A DNA stretch of 64,000 bases from Metallumcola ferriviriculae (GCF_035573695.1 NZ_CP121694.1:1774501-1838500); one strand, 5' to 3'; shown: positions 8,638-17,801, numbered from the stretch's first letter. A program made the numbers and translations. The notes: a model not told the origin generated them from the sequence alone.

Positions 8638-9096
8638 GTGTCATATGAAGAGAAAATCAAAGAATTGGGACTGACAATTCCCGAGGCGCCTAAACCGGTG
8701 GCCGCTTACGTACCCGCGGTTAAGGTGGATAGCTATGTCTATACTTCAGGACAGATTCCTTTTGTGAATGGCGAATTGAAATTCAAAGGCAAAGTAGGAA
8801 GAGACATTAAGCTTGAACAGGGCTATGAGGCCGCCAAAACCTGCGCCTTAAATTGTTTGGCAGTGATTAAAGGGCAGATTGGTTCTTTAGACAATATCGA
8901 CCGTATTGTGAAGGTGACTGGATTTGTCAATAGTGCCCCTAACTTCACCGACCAACCAAAGGTGATAAACGGTGCCTCCGAGCTGCTGGGAGATATTTTC
9001 GGTGATAAAGGGCAGCATGCTCGGGCTGCAGTGGGAGTAAATGAATTGCCGGTGGATGCAGCAGTAGAAGTAGAAATGGTGGTCAAAATTAAATAA
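8638..9096 (+). CDS. RidA/YjgF-family protein
   Basis: A 152-aa member of the RidA family, whose characterised members hydrolyse reactive enamine/imine intermediates released by PLP enzymes. Family-like features are YTSGQIPFVNGEL near residue 38, the central VKVTGFVNSAPNF, and ARAAVGVNELPVDAAVEVEMV at the C-terminus, although the usual R in the R-x-x-V region appears as A-R-A-A-V. AGGAGG is 9 nt before the GTG at 8638; the ATG at 8629 sits directly on the Shine-Dalgarno site, so GTG is preferred. Lying between an unknown gene and a PLP enzyme, it suggests imine chemistry in this pathway. Confidence 0.8.
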   Translation: MSYEEKIKELGLTIPEAPKPVAAYVPAVKVDSYVYTSGQIPFVNGELKFKGKVGRDIKLEQGYEAAKTCALNCLAVIKGQIGSLDNIDRIVKVTGFVNSAPNFTDQPKVINGASELLGDIFGDKGQHARAAVGVNELPVDAAVEVEMVVKIK

Positions 9097-9118
9097 ACTA
9101 TATTAGGAGGTAATACAA

Positions 9119-10579
9119 ATGGCGCACAAATATAAATTTCAACTGTATAAAGATTTACTTGCAAACGTTGCTAACATTTACGGGGATGCAAAAAAGGCTG
9201 CTGATGAAATCGGTATTCCGAAAGAGATTAGAGGGAAATTCGGTATGACTGGGGCTATATCCGGATGTCCTGCCCCCTTACGTAAGGACATTTTGGAAGC
9301 CAGCGAAAAAGGAGCCAAGGAAGTCATTCCCTTAGCGAAGTTGATGGAAGAAATTCGTGAACTTGTGAAAGATGTTTACGGAGATGAATATGATGCGGCA
9401 GCTGTAAGCACCTGCGAGGCTGGAATTTGGGCCAGCTTTGACACATTATTCACGCCGCCGATGCAGGGGCGAGGTGATAACTATCGGGCTCGTTACATTG
9501 CACCGTATGAGAAGCACTTGCACCACCAAGGCAGTTATGGCCGCCCATTTCCTGGACGCTTTAAAGATATTTTTGCCGACAGAGGCTCAACGCCGGGTGA
9601 ACTCGGATTTTACGGTAAAAGGCAGAATAACACAGATACGGTAATTGTACCGTTGGAAGGCGCTGATTACAGCGTTCACGGTATCAAATACCATCCGGTA
9701 CCACTATTAACAGGAGTGGACCCGGAAGCATCGATAGAAAAATTGGCACTCCATGCAGAAATACATGAAAATATGCTCACCGGCTTTACTTCTCTTGGCT
9801 ATGAAACACCGGGTTATGGTTACGGAGCCAAGGATGAAGACGGTACTCCGCTTCTGCAAAAATATATAGCCGATTTGGCTCACTCCTATGATATTCCTTA
9901 TGTGGTAGATAACGCTTGGGGACTACCTTTCGTCGGGCATGACCCCAGAAAAAGCGGTGCTGATGTGGTTATTTACAGCATGGATAAAGCAACAGGAGCT
10001 GCAACGAGCGGTTTGATAATTGGTAAAGAAGAATATATGGTACCAATTAGGCGCGCGTTGGGATTGCATGGCGATCGCTGGGGTACTACCGCTTCTTACG
10101 GTAAGGCAGCATATGTAGCCTTTGACGCGGGTAAAGAGGCTCTACTTACCCAGGTCCAAGCCCTTAAGGTTCTCAAAGACAATCCGGAAGTGCTGACTAA
10201 ACCCGTGGACGACCTTGAACGCATCGTGAAAGAAGAATTCGATAAGATAAACCCCAAACTTAGAGATGGTATCTTAATTTCTAAGTCCTATAATTCTACG
10301 GCGGTGGAGGTAAATTACGAGGGTACATGGAAGAATGGTCAAATGGGAATTCCCATTTTCTCTATAGAAGATATGTACTCAGGTACTAACCTGATGCAAA
10401 CAGGTATGGGTCAGTTGGGCGTTATTCCCACTGTGGCGTACGATGGTAACATCTATATTTCCACAGGCCTCGGTACTACTGACGAAGATGGTAATCTGAT
10501 TGAAGATGTAGCCCGCTATGGCGTCAAGGCCCAGGTAAAGCTGATAGAAATTATTTGCCATTACGCTGGATTACTGTAG
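9119..10579 (+). CDS. Fold-type-I PLP-dependent enzyme, substrate unknown
   Basis: A 486-aa soluble enzyme with the layout of the aspartate-aminotransferase/SepCysS/decarboxylase superfamily. YVVDNAWGLP (about residue 261) supplies the ring-binding Asp. SMDKATGAATSG contains the likely Schiff-base Lys at about residue 290. The protein is longer at the N-terminus than typical aminotransferases, with a Gly/Pro-rich section near residues 41-50. TAGGAGG precedes the ATG. Close neighbours are RidA-like, flavoprotein and permease genes. It could be a lyase, decarboxylase or transferase; the sequence alone does not decide. Confidence 0.75.
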   Translation: MAHKYKFQLYKDLLANVANIYGDAKKAADEIGIPKEIRGKFGMTGAISGCPAPLRKDILEASEKGAKEVIPLAKLMEEIRELVKDVYGDEYDAAAVSTCEAGIWASFDTLFTPPMQGRGDNYRARYIAPYEKHLHHQGSYGRPFPGRFKDIFADRGSTPGELGFYGKRQNNTDTVIVPLEGADYSVHGIKYHPVPLLTGVDPEASIEKLALHAEIHENMLTGFTSLGYETPGYGYGAKDEDGTPLLQKYIADLAHSYDIPYVVDNAWGLPFVGHDPRKSGADVVIYSMDKATGAATSGLIIGKEEYMVPIRRALGLHGDRWGTTASYGKAAYVAFDAGKEALLTQVQALKVLKDNPEVLTKPVDDLERIVKEEFDKINPKLRDGILISKSYNSTAVEVNYEGTWKNGQMGIPIFSIEDMYSGTNLMQTGMGQLGVIPTVAYDGNIYISTGLGTTDEDGNLIEDVARYGVKAQVKLIEIICHYAGLL

Positions 10580-10607
10580 GAAAATAGTAAAGGGGGACTT
10601 AAACGAA

Positions 10608-11894
10608 ATGAGCAAAATTATAATAGTTGGGGGTGGATGGGCCGGCTCTGCTGCCGGCCTGGCCGCCCAAAAAGCTGGTGCTCAGGATGTAACCGTTTTA
10701 GAACGGACAGATATGCTGCTGGGAACCGGTTTAGTAGGCGGCATAATGAGAAACAACGGTCGCTTTACGGCCACTGAAGAGATGCTGGAAATGGATGGCG
10801 GAGACCTGTTTCAAGTTACTGATGAGAATTCTCGTCATAAAAACATTGATTTTCCGGGTCATAAACATGCAAACCTATATGATGTGGCCAAGATTGAACC
10901 GGCGGTTAAAAAACGGCTGGAAAAGGCTGGCATAAATGTGAAAACCAACACCCGTATTAAAGGGGTAGAGACCGACGGCAAGAAAATTGTCGCGGTTGTT
11001 GCGGAAAATGGTGACAGATATGAAGCGGATGTCTTCGTGGAAGCTACCGGAACCTCGGGCCCCCCCGGAAACTGCTCAAAATATGGTAATGGCTGCGCCA
11101 TGTGTATCTATCGCTGTCCTACCTTCGGGCCGCGTATCAGTGTTGCGGCGAAAGCCGGGGCAGAAGAATTTATGGGTAAAAAAGCAGACGGATCTATTGG
11201 TGCCATGAGCGGTTCTTGCAAACTTCATAAAGAATCCCTCAGCGAGGATATTGTCCATCAATTGAATGAAACAGGAGTGGCGGTAATTCCAATTCCAAAG
11301 GAGTTACAAAAAGGAGAAGGTATGCTGGCTACAAAGGCCTGCCAGCAGTATGCATTGAAAGAATTTGCGGAAAACATCATCCTCTTGGATACCGGACACG
11401 CTAAATTAATGTCTCCATTCTATCCACTTGATATGCTGCGCAGGATACCCGGATTTGAAAATGCAAGGTACGAAGATCCATATGCAGGTGGTATCGGTAA
11501 TTCCATGCGCTACCTAGCAATTTCTTATAGGGACAATGCACTGAAAGTGGAAGGACTGGATAATCTGTTTTGCGGCGGGGAAAAGGCTGGTCTGTTAGTA
11601 GGACATACAGAGGCTATCGTCACCGGAACTTTGGCGGGCCATAATGCTGTGCGCCACGCTGTTGGTAAAGAGCTGCTTTCTCTTCCTGACAGCTTAGCTG
11701 TTGGTGACGCAATTAATTATGTAGGCCGGCAGATGCGCTCCGAAGAGGGTATAACTAAAAAGTATACTTTTTCCGGTGCAGTCTACTTTAATCGCATGAA
11801 AGAACAAAATCTTTACACTACCGATAAGGCCGAGATTAAGAAAAGAGTTAGTGACGCCGGAATGACCAACGTGTTCAGCCAAAAGGTGATGTAA
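10608..11894 (+). CDS. FAD-dependent oxidoreductase (GidA-like fold) with Cys-rich insert
   Basis: A 428-aa soluble flavoprotein. IIIVGGGWAGSAAGLAAQ at the N-terminus is a dinucleotide-binding motif, VFVEATGTSGP (about residue 144) is the second FAD contact, and GLDNLFCGGEKAG (about 318) is the third. Between residues about 155 and 170 lies NCSKYGNGCAMCIYRCP, four Cys that could bind an Fe-S cluster or zinc. GGGGG precedes the start. It follows the PLP enzyme by 28 nt and presumably oxidises or reduces an intermediate of the same pathway; its electron partner is unknown. Confidence 0.75.
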   Translation: MSKIIIVGGGWAGSAAGLAAQKAGAQDVTVLERTDMLLGTGLVGGIMRNNGRFTATEEMLEMDGGDLFQVTDENSRHKNIDFPGHKHANLYDVAKIEPAVKKRLEKAGINVKTNTRIKGVETDGKKIVAVVAENGDRYEADVFVEATGTSGPPGNCSKYGNGCAMCIYRCPTFGPRISVAAKAGAEEFMGKKADGSIGAMSGSCKLHKESLSEDIVHQLNETGVAVIPIPKELQKGEGMLATKACQQYALKEFAENIILLDTGHAKLMSPFYPLDMLRRIPGFENARYEDPYAGGIGNSMRYLAISYRDNALKVEGLDNLFCGGEKAGLLVGHTEAIVTGTLAGHNAVRHAVGKELLSLPDSLAVGDAINYVGRQMRSEEGITKKYTFSGAVYFNRMKEQNLYTTDKAEIKKRVSDAGMTNVFSQKVM

Positions 11895-11913
11895 TTTTAA
11901 AGGAGGTTTCTGA

Positions 11914-13311
11914 ATGCCTCAATTAGGTATTCTTCACTGGATATATGTATTTGTAGTACTAGTAGTATTGGTGGTAATGGTAATGCGCCGGGACACGGTA
12001 CTTCCTTGCCTGCTGGGACTATTTTTGTTCGGCTGGGTTGCCAAAGGCGGTCTGGTAGGTGCAATATCCACGGTGTTTAATGCATTGATTGCTTCAGGCG
12101 GTCAATTTTGGAGCATTATTGTGGTTATTTCCTTGGTTGTAGCTATGTCCAAAGCCCTTTCGGATGTGGGTTCGGATTATCTGATCATGCAGCCTGCGGC
12201 CAAATTAATGGTCAATGCCGATGTAGCTTTTTGGGTATTGGGAGTGGGAATGCTGGTGGTTTCCTGGTTTGTTTGGCCAACCCCGGCGGTGGCGCTCATT
12301 GGTGCCATTATTTTGCCGGTGGCCATTCGGGCCGGTTTGCCCAGTATAGGGGCAGCTATTTCCATGAATATTTTCGGGCATGGGTTAGCCCTGTCCACGG
12401 ATTATATTATCCAAGGTGCACCAGGATTAACTGCTGCCTCAGCCGGTTTTCCCAGTGATGTAGGTGCTTTGGGAGTAATAAGACCCAGTATTCCGCTTTT
12501 CATCACCATGGCTTTGGTTACCACCACGTTAGCTTACCTAACCACCAAAAAGAGCATTCGGGAGGAACACGAAAAGCATGAGGAAGAACGGCAGCGCTTT
12601 GCCGAAGAAGAGGCAAAAAAAGAGAGTCAGACTTTTACCTTATCCGCTTACCTGACGGCGATACTGGTTCCTATTGCTTTCGGTCTGGATGTAGTCGCCT
12701 TACTTGTGTTTGATTTAAAAGGCGGCGATGCTACTGCCTTGGTTGGCGGTACAGCAGCACTTGTGATGACTGTCGGTGCTATGTCCCAGTTTGGGGTGGA
12801 TTCCTTAGAAAAGATAACTGATTATATCCGGGATGGATTTATGTTTGGTATCAAAATTTTTGCCCCGGTTATAGTCATTGGTGGTTTCTTTTTCCTGGGG
12901 TCTGAAGAGATTGCCCCACAAATTTTAGGTGTGGAGAAGTTTCCAGGATTACTTACGGATTTGGGTAATGCTCTAGCTAGTGTGGTTCCTTTATCAAAAA
13001 TACCTATTGCTTTTATTCAATTGACCATTGGCGCCATTACGGGTCTGGATGGTTCCGGTTTTTCGGGACTGCCATTGGTGGGATCGCTGTCGCAGACTTT
13101 TAGTACTGCGGCAGGGGTGGATAAAGGTACTTTAGCGGCCTTAGGTCAATTTTCCTCAGTTTGGATTGGCGGTGGTACCGTAGTACCTTGGGGCTTGATA
13201 CCTGTAGCTGCTATTTGTGGAGTCGAACCCATGGAATTGGCTCGGAAAAATTTCTGGCCGGTAATAATAGGTTTGATAGTCACAACCATCGTAGCGATAG
13301 TTATCATGTAA
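11914..13311 (+). CDS. GntP/CitM-like secondary transporter
   Basis: Polytopic membrane permease of 465 aa with roughly twelve hydrophobic segments. A charged cytoplasmic loop rich in E, K and R (about residues 211-237) divides two halves. Small-residue motifs such as GLDGSGFSGLPLVG (about 374) and IGGGTVVPWG (about 418) resemble the ion transporter superfamily that includes gluconate and other organic-anion permeases. AAAGGAGG precedes the ATG. As the last gene of the 8.1-13.3 kb operon it is the likely importer of the pathway's substrate, perhaps an amino or hydroxy acid. Confidence 0.7.
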   Translation: MPQLGILHWIYVFVVLVVLVVMVMRRDTVLPCLLGLFLFGWVAKGGLVGAISTVFNALIASGGQFWSIIVVISLVVAMSKALSDVGSDYLIMQPAAKLMVNADVAFWVLGVGMLVVSWFVWPTPAVALIGAIILPVAIRAGLPSIGAAISMNIFGHGLALSTDYIIQGAPGLTAASAGFPSDVGALGVIRPSIPLFITMALVTTTLAYLTTKKSIREEHEKHEEERQRFAEEEAKKESQTFTLSAYLTAILVPIAFGLDVVALLVFDLKGGDATALVGGTAALVMTVGAMSQFGVDSLEKITDYIRDGFMFGIKIFAPVIVIGGFFFLGSEEIAPQILGVEKFPGLLTDLGNALASVVPLSKIPIAFIQLTIGAITGLDGSGFSGLPLVGSLSQTFSTAAGVDKGTLAALGQFSSVWIGGGTVVPWGLIPVAAICGVEPMELARKNFWPVIIGLIVTTIVAIVIM

Positions 13312-13312
13312 T

Positions 13313-13355
13313 AAAGAATGGTCCGTCCAACCAATTTGGACGGACCATTCTTTTA
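13313..13355. terminator. Long bidirectional terminator between convergent genes
   Basis: An 18-bp perfect stem (AAAGAATGGTCCGTCCAA and its complement) around a five-base loop, A-rich on the left and T-rich on the right. It separates the plus-strand permease gene from the minus-strand gene ending at 13380, so it can serve both. Confidence 0.9.
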
Positions 13356-13379
13356 ATATATTTTTTAATATGTTCTTGT

Positions 13380-14156
13380 TCAAATAAATAAATTATTGTT
13401 TAAAAGAGAAATTTTTAAAGATGGGTGAAGTTTGATGCTTTTTATACGTTTTTTCTGTCTATGATAGTTTTCCAGAATTATCAACTGATTATAGGAAGTA
13501 AGTGTGGTGTTATTTCTGGGGACTGTTTCCAGCTGTTTGTCGAGCAATGGAGGTAGAGTATCCTCTACCTGGATGGCAGCATGTTTAAAATTAGAAACAA
13601 GTGCTTTAATCAATAATGTACCGTAACCTGAAGCGATAATGAGTGTAGAATCCTGATAACTTAATCTGTCCAGCCCCAGTATAGCTGGCTGGCTGGAATA
13701 ACTGATCTGCATGGATGGATAATTCTGCAGGTAATATTTCTCCCGTATTGATGTGACATTAAGTGCTACTGTAATTAAATTAAGCTCTTTGTTTATATTC
13801 ACAATCACACCGGGTATTTTTAAATATACCGGTGGGTCCTGATGTATCACGTGTACTGAAGAAAATAAGCTTAGATCTGCTATTGTTTCCGAGTGTGTGA
13901 ACGCAAAATAAAGCACACCGTTTGCCGGTAAATAAAAATTTTGGGCGTGCTGCAGATAACCTTTAGCAACTATCGGTGCTTCTATGGGATCACGTTTTTC
14001 CAAAAAGATGCACCTTCCCGGCCAATGACAGTCACAGGTGTCCACTTCCCCTAATTGACCGCAAAGCGGACATTGAGAAACTTCCGTAAGAATGCACGGG
14101 CAATAGGTTTTATAATGCGGGCAAAGGTCAGAAGGTGATATATTTTCAATTTGCAT
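13380..14156 (-). CDS. Cys-rich protein of unknown function, possible flavodoxin-reductase-like fold
   Basis: A 258-aa protein I do not recognise. The first 50 residues hold nine Cys in spaced groups (CPHYKTYCPC, CPLCG, CDCHWPGRC), suggesting Fe-S or zinc sites. The middle is beta-rich. IIASGYGTLLIKALV near residue 173 recalls the nucleotide-binding turn of ferredoxin-reductase-like electron-transfer subunits, but no full motif is present. GGGAGGATCC lies ahead of the ATG at 14156. It sits in reverse orientation between the permease and the B12-mutase genes, divergent from the latter. Confidence 0.6.
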   Translation of the reverse strand: MQIENISPSDLCPHYKTYCPCILTEVSQCPLCGQLGEVDTCDCHWPGRCIFLEKRDPIEAPIVAKGYLQHAQNFYLPANGVLYFAFTHSETIADLSLFSSVHVIHQDPPVYLKIPGVIVNINKELNLITVALNVTSIREKYYLQNYPSMQISYSSQPAILGLDRLSYQDSTLIIASGYGTLLIKALVSNFKHAAIQVEDTLPPLLDKQLETVPRNNTTLTSYNQLIILENYHRQKKRIKSIKLHPSLKISLLNNNLFI

Positions 14157-14284
14157 AAAATGGATCCTCCCTATTGTTTTTTATCAATTTATGCACTTAA
14201 TAAACAGGATGTGAAACTTAACGCATAATTGACCTGTCTCAATTTCATAATAAAAATGCGATAACAGAAAGGAGAGAGCTTAAT

Positions 14285-14521
14285 TTGGAAATTCTTGACC
14301 ATGTAATGGATGCATTAGATGTAGAAACCTTTCTAATTTGTGATTCTGAAGAAGAAGGCAGGGCTTTAGCATTAGAGCTGATAAAGGAAATGGGGTTTAA
14401 GGATTTTGATATAGTAAATTTGGATTATCAGGGCGTTGGTGCCCGGGTGCGAGTACGGGCTTATATTCATAGGTCCGGTGATAAATATGGCTGGCTGCAG
14501 CTGCCGAAAGAGGTGAACTGA
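14285..14521 (+). CDS. Small acidic protein preceding the B12-dependent mutase
   Basis: A 78-aa soluble protein beginning with TTG behind AAAGGAGAG. It has a helix-strand pattern (ALALELIKEMGFKDFDIVNLD) and a C-terminal beta section, with no cofactor motif. Its stop is separated by one base from the next ATG, so the two are co-translated. By position it may be a small subunit of the mutase, as glutamate mutase S and ornithine aminomutase OraS are for theirs, but its sequence does not resemble either. Function unknown. Confidence 0.65.
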   Translation: MEILDHVMDALDVETFLICDSEEEGRALALELIKEMGFKDFDIVNLDYQGVGARVRVRAYIHRSGDKYGWLQLPKEVN

Positions 14522-14522
14522 A

Positions 14523-16352
14523 ATGTCTAAAAAAAAGCAAGTACTGTTGGCACCGCTGGACCCTGTTCATGATATAGGTCTAAAAATGATTCGCCGCGGT
14601 TTGGAACACGGCGGGCATAAGACCCATCTGTTACCGCCTGATTTACCTGCGGAAGAAATTATTCAAGAAATCATTAATCGTGATGCGGAGACCGTCTTGA
14701 TTAGCCGTACCCTGGGATATGGCGTTGCGGAATTGTTAGCTCGTTTTGTAGATTTGGTAGATGCCGCAGGCCTTCGAGATAAAGTAACTTTGGGTATCGG
14801 CGGCATGGCAATCCGCCCGGAACTAGCTGCCGAATTAGGGTTTGATGCAGGTTTTGGACCCGGAACTACGGTAGAAGAGGCAGTTGCTTTTGTAGAAGGC
14901 AAAGAATTTAAGGCAGCGAAGCAAGGCGTTGAAAAGAAAAAAGTGGATATAACCAGCGGTTATTCCTATCAATTCATTAATGAGGGACTTGGCCGAAAAA
15001 TCGAACAAGTAGCGGAACTCATTATACAATGGGCGGAAAATAAAACTAGCCCCGGGGTGCGCCGAGCGGTTGTTAGAGATGAACTGTGGGACGTAGAGCG
15101 GTGGCGGAATCGTCAGGGTAACTCTGAATTTGATAAAGAATACCCGCAACTGTGTGGTGAACAACCTAGGAATTATTATTTTAAAGGCGAGCTGCATCCT
15201 AAAACCAGGAGATTTACCAGGGAAGAAGTTATTGCTTTGGAAAAATTTATACACGAAACGAAGCCTCGTGTTATGCTCAACCGCTTGCAGCATACTAAGT
15301 CGCGTCCTGTAGTTTTTAATCAGTATGGTACTGGTTGCCCATTTATGGATATTGGCCATATTAAGGTTAGCGAGGCATGGGGTGCCGACGGGGTGGTTCA
15401 CTTTGATCCTTCGTGGGGGGCAAGAACAGAGGGATTTTTTGATGGTTTTTTAACCCACCAAGAGGATGGCACGGTAATTACCCCGGCCAATTTAAACCGA
15501 ATACATGGAGGGTTAGAACCATCGACGCTTTGGCAGGTGAGGGCACATCGGGGGTTAAATACCCCGGAAACCGTTGTGCTGGGCGCAAAAATCGGTGCGG
15601 ATTTAACCAAGATTAATATTTGTTATGGTTCTTTGGGGGCCGGGACAGACCCGGAACGTTTGACAGTGGATGGCTATCATGCCATTCGTTACGCAGCCAA
15701 ATATAAAATGCCTTTTGATGTGGTTACCAACGAAGAACTGGCTGGTGTACCGGCACACAAGGCCTTTGCCGGCATGTTAATTGTAAGTGCTTTGGCGGTT
15801 AAACTGGGAGGCAGGCCTATGCTTCAGCCCCTCTTTGCTTATTCGCCGGAAGCAATGATTAGTGAACAGATGGAGGATAACTATGTAGATTTTAATGCGG
15901 CAAAGATTTACGCTTTAAAGAGCATAATTGATGCGCCTATTTGGCCGGGTGCGCCTATCGGGTTTTTAACTCAAACAGAAGATAGGGTACAATCGTCCAC
16001 TACTACAGCCCTGCACGCTTGTTTGGCCTCTTCCTTAGGGGTAGATGCCATCTCTATCGCTTCTTCGGATGAAGCGTATTCAGGTGGGCCCATTGCAGTG
16101 CCATCCCGAACCGATACACTAAAAGCGGTTGGTGAAGGGTTTAGGTTTTTTGGCGGTACCGGAATCAGCCCTTCGGAAAGGGCGAAAATCTGGGCGGAGG
16201 AATTGACAGAGAGTATCGAAGCGGTAGTGGACCAAGTAATTGATACAGGTGATTTTGTAGAGGCGCTCTATCAAGGGGTTTTGGGCAATCGGGAAGAGGG
16301 GGCTTATCCTGGTCGTGCCGGCAAAGGCACAGTCCGGCAAGTGGAGAGTTAG
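14523..16352 (+). CDS. Cobalamin-binding mutase/aminomutase-like protein
   Basis: A 609-aa protein. Residues about 6-130 form a B12-binding domain: DPVHDIG supplies His16 as likely lower axial ligand, SRTLGYG follows near 61, and GIGGMAI near 91 lines the nucleotide tail. The usual DxHxxG is shifted, with Pro two residues before His and Asp three before. The remaining part (from about 190) looks like a TIM barrel as in glutamate mutase E and related enzymes, with TNEELAG, YSPEAMISEQ and TEDRVQSSTTTALHA segments. It therefore probably catalyses an adenosylcobalamin radical carbon-skeleton or amino shift. The substrate is not inferable. It is coupled to the small gene before it and followed directly by an NTPase. 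Confidence 0.7.
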   Translation: MSKKKQVLLAPLDPVHDIGLKMIRRGLEHGGHKTHLLPPDLPAEEIIQEIINRDAETVLISRTLGYGVAELLARFVDLVDAAGLRDKVTLGIGGMAIRPELAAELGFDAGFGPGTTVEEAVAFVEGKEFKAAKQGVEKKKVDITSGYSYQFINEGLGRKIEQVAELIIQWAENKTSPGVRRAVVRDELWDVERWRNRQGNSEFDKEYPQLCGEQPRNYYFKGELHPKTRRFTREEVIALEKFIHETKPRVMLNRLQHTKSRPVVFNQYGTGCPFMDIGHIKVSEAWGADGVVHFDPSWGARTEGFFDGFLTHQEDGTVITPANLNRIHGGLEPSTLWQVRAHRGLNTPETVVLGAKIGADLTKINICYGSLGAGTDPERLTVDGYHAIRYAAKYKMPFDVVTNEELAGVPAHKAFAGMLIVSALAVKLGGRPMLQPLFAYSPEAMISEQMEDNYVDFNAAKIYALKSIIDAPIWPGAPIGFLTQTEDRVQSSTTTALHACLASSLGVDAISIASSDEAYSGGPIAVPSRTDTLKAVGEGFRFFGGTGISPSERAKIWAEELTESIEAVVDQVIDTGDFVEALYQGVLGNREEGAYPGRAGKGTVRQVES

Positions 16353-16353
16353 A

Positions 16354-17409
16354 ATGTCCTTTTCATCCAGAGTCATAGGTATTGCAGGGACCGCAAAAAA
16401 CACGGGTAAAACTACTGCCACTAACTTTATTTTAAAAGAAATGCATAAAAGAAAACTAACCCCTGCTTTGACAAGTATTGGCTATGACGGGGAACGGCTG
16501 GATAATGTGACCGGACTTCCTAAACCCAGGGTACCCGTTGTGCCGGGAACCCTGGTAGCGGTTGCCCATCGTTGCCTGCCTGTCAGTACGGCCCAGGTAG
16601 AAGTGATAGAAGAGACTGGGATTAGTACTCCGCTGGGTCCGGTGGTTTTGGGTATTATAAAGAAAGCCGGACAGATGGTCGTGGCGGGACCCAATAAAAG
16701 CAGCAGCTTACGAGTTATTTTGGATAAACTGACCGTATATAAGCCCCATCTGATATTGGTGGATGGGGCATTAAATCGAATAGCGCCCATGGTAGAGACC
16801 CAGGGATTTATTTTGGCAACTGGGGCATCGCGCAGTTCAGACATTACCCGCCTGGCTTATGAGGCGCACAGTCTAGACTACTTGTTTCGATTGCCGCTTT
16901 ATCAAGGTGATTGGTATAATTACATTACCTTGGTAGGTGGTGATCAGATAAGTTTTGATTTTAGTTCAGTGTTTACTCGCAGTCAGGTAGATAGAATCAT
17001 TGCAAAATTCAGCCCTGCCGTAGAGAAAATTATTATTCCGGGTGTTGTCAGGGAGGAATTATGGAAGGAACTAGCTGGTGTTATATCTGCCCAAGGAGCC
17101 GGCGTTACAATTGCCGTGGCTGACCCGATAAAACTGGCCTTAGGGGGGAGTGTGGGAAACCTTCATCGTCTTTTTGAGGGATTGGGGGAGCGGGGAGTAG
17201 CAATTAAAGTTAAACGCCCATTGCCATTGTTGGCGATTTCCGTGAACCCATTTTATCCTAAGTATCGTTTTGAGGCTAATGACTATCATCCTGCGTACGT
17301 TGATGCAGAGCGGTTACATAAAGCGGTGGCGCGGGCGGTAACGGTGCCCGTAGCCGATGTGATGAGAAATGGCGGGTTGTTGTTAGAAGCCTTGGGGATA
17401 AAGGAATAG
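16354..17409 (+). CDS. P-loop NTPase next to the B12 mutase, possible reactivase or chaperone
   Basis: A 351-aa soluble protein with Walker A GTAKNTGKTT at residues about 10-19, followed by acidic segments such as LILVDGALN. I chose the ATG at 16354, two bases after the mutase stop and behind GTGGAGAG. The tight coupling suggests it loads or reactivates the cofactor, as MeaB/MutL/KamBC-type NTPases do for other B12 mutases. That role is inference from position; the sequence is not one I recognise as a named reactivase. Confidence 0.6.
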   Translation: MSFSSRVIGIAGTAKNTGKTTATNFILKEMHKRKLTPALTSIGYDGERLDNVTGLPKPRVPVVPGTLVAVAHRCLPVSTAQVEVIEETGISTPLGPVVLGIIKKAGQMVVAGPNKSSSLRVILDKLTVYKPHLILVDGALNRIAPMVETQGFILATGASRSSDITRLAYEAHSLDYLFRLPLYQGDWYNYITLVGGDQISFDFSSVFTRSQVDRIIAKFSPAVEKIIIPGVVREELWKELAGVISAQGAGVTIAVADPIKLALGGSVGNLHRLFEGLGERGVAIKVKRPLPLLAISVNPFYPKYRFEANDYHPAYVDAERLHKAVARAVTVPVADVMRNGGLLLEALGIKE

Positions 17410-17420
17410 GCAGTATTAAG

Positions 17421-17447
17421 AAAAGCCCGGTGTTTTAACGCACCGGG
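17421..17447 (-). terminator. Terminator favouring the minus-strand gene
   Basis: CCCGGTG pairs with CACCGGG. On the minus strand the stem runs into GCTTTTC; on the plus strand no T-run follows. It lies between two convergent genes. Confidence 0.6.
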
Positions 17448-17460
17448 TAATAAATAGTGT

Positions 17461-17643
17461 TTAAAATAATTTATCAAAATCTTTTTTATTGACATGGGGG
17501 TCATCATCAGGAGGCTCATCTTGCTCTTTCTCATCTTTAATTTCAAATTGTGATAATTCTTCTTTGCTGGCATCTAAAGGCGTGGCAAACTCATAGCTGG
17601 GGTCAAAAGATTCATTTCTAATCCAGGGAATTTTTTCAGCCAA
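17461..17643 (-). CDS. Small acidic hypothetical protein
   Basis: A 60-aa highly acidic protein (many D and E, with a PPDDDP stretch near the C-terminus) without membrane segment. It starts with TTG behind GGGAGGAATT and ends just before a terminator, which supports it as a real gene. Function unknown. Confidence 0.5.
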   Translation of the reverse strand: MAEKIPWIRNESFDPSYEFATPLDASKEELSQFEIKDEKEQDEPPDDDPHVNKKDFDKLF

Positions 17644-17735
17644 CTTTAATTCCTCCCTATCTCCATAATTATTTATATTTTGTACCCTTCAGAAAAAATT
17701 ATGTAAATGCGCTTCGTGGGTGACGCCTAGTTTTC

Positions 17736-17764
17736 TTGCAGGACTTTTATTGGTAAACTAGAAT
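17736..17764 (+). promoter_or_regulatory. Promoter upstream of the lysE-like gene
   Basis: TTGCAG, 17 nt, TAGAAT. It contains the same TTGCAGGAYTTTTA...GAAT module as 105-133, with equal spacing. It lies 38 nt before the start codon. Confidence 0.55.
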
Positions 17765-17801
17765 GTCATGATAATGACTCTACCTAAAGGGGCGTTGGCT
17801 A

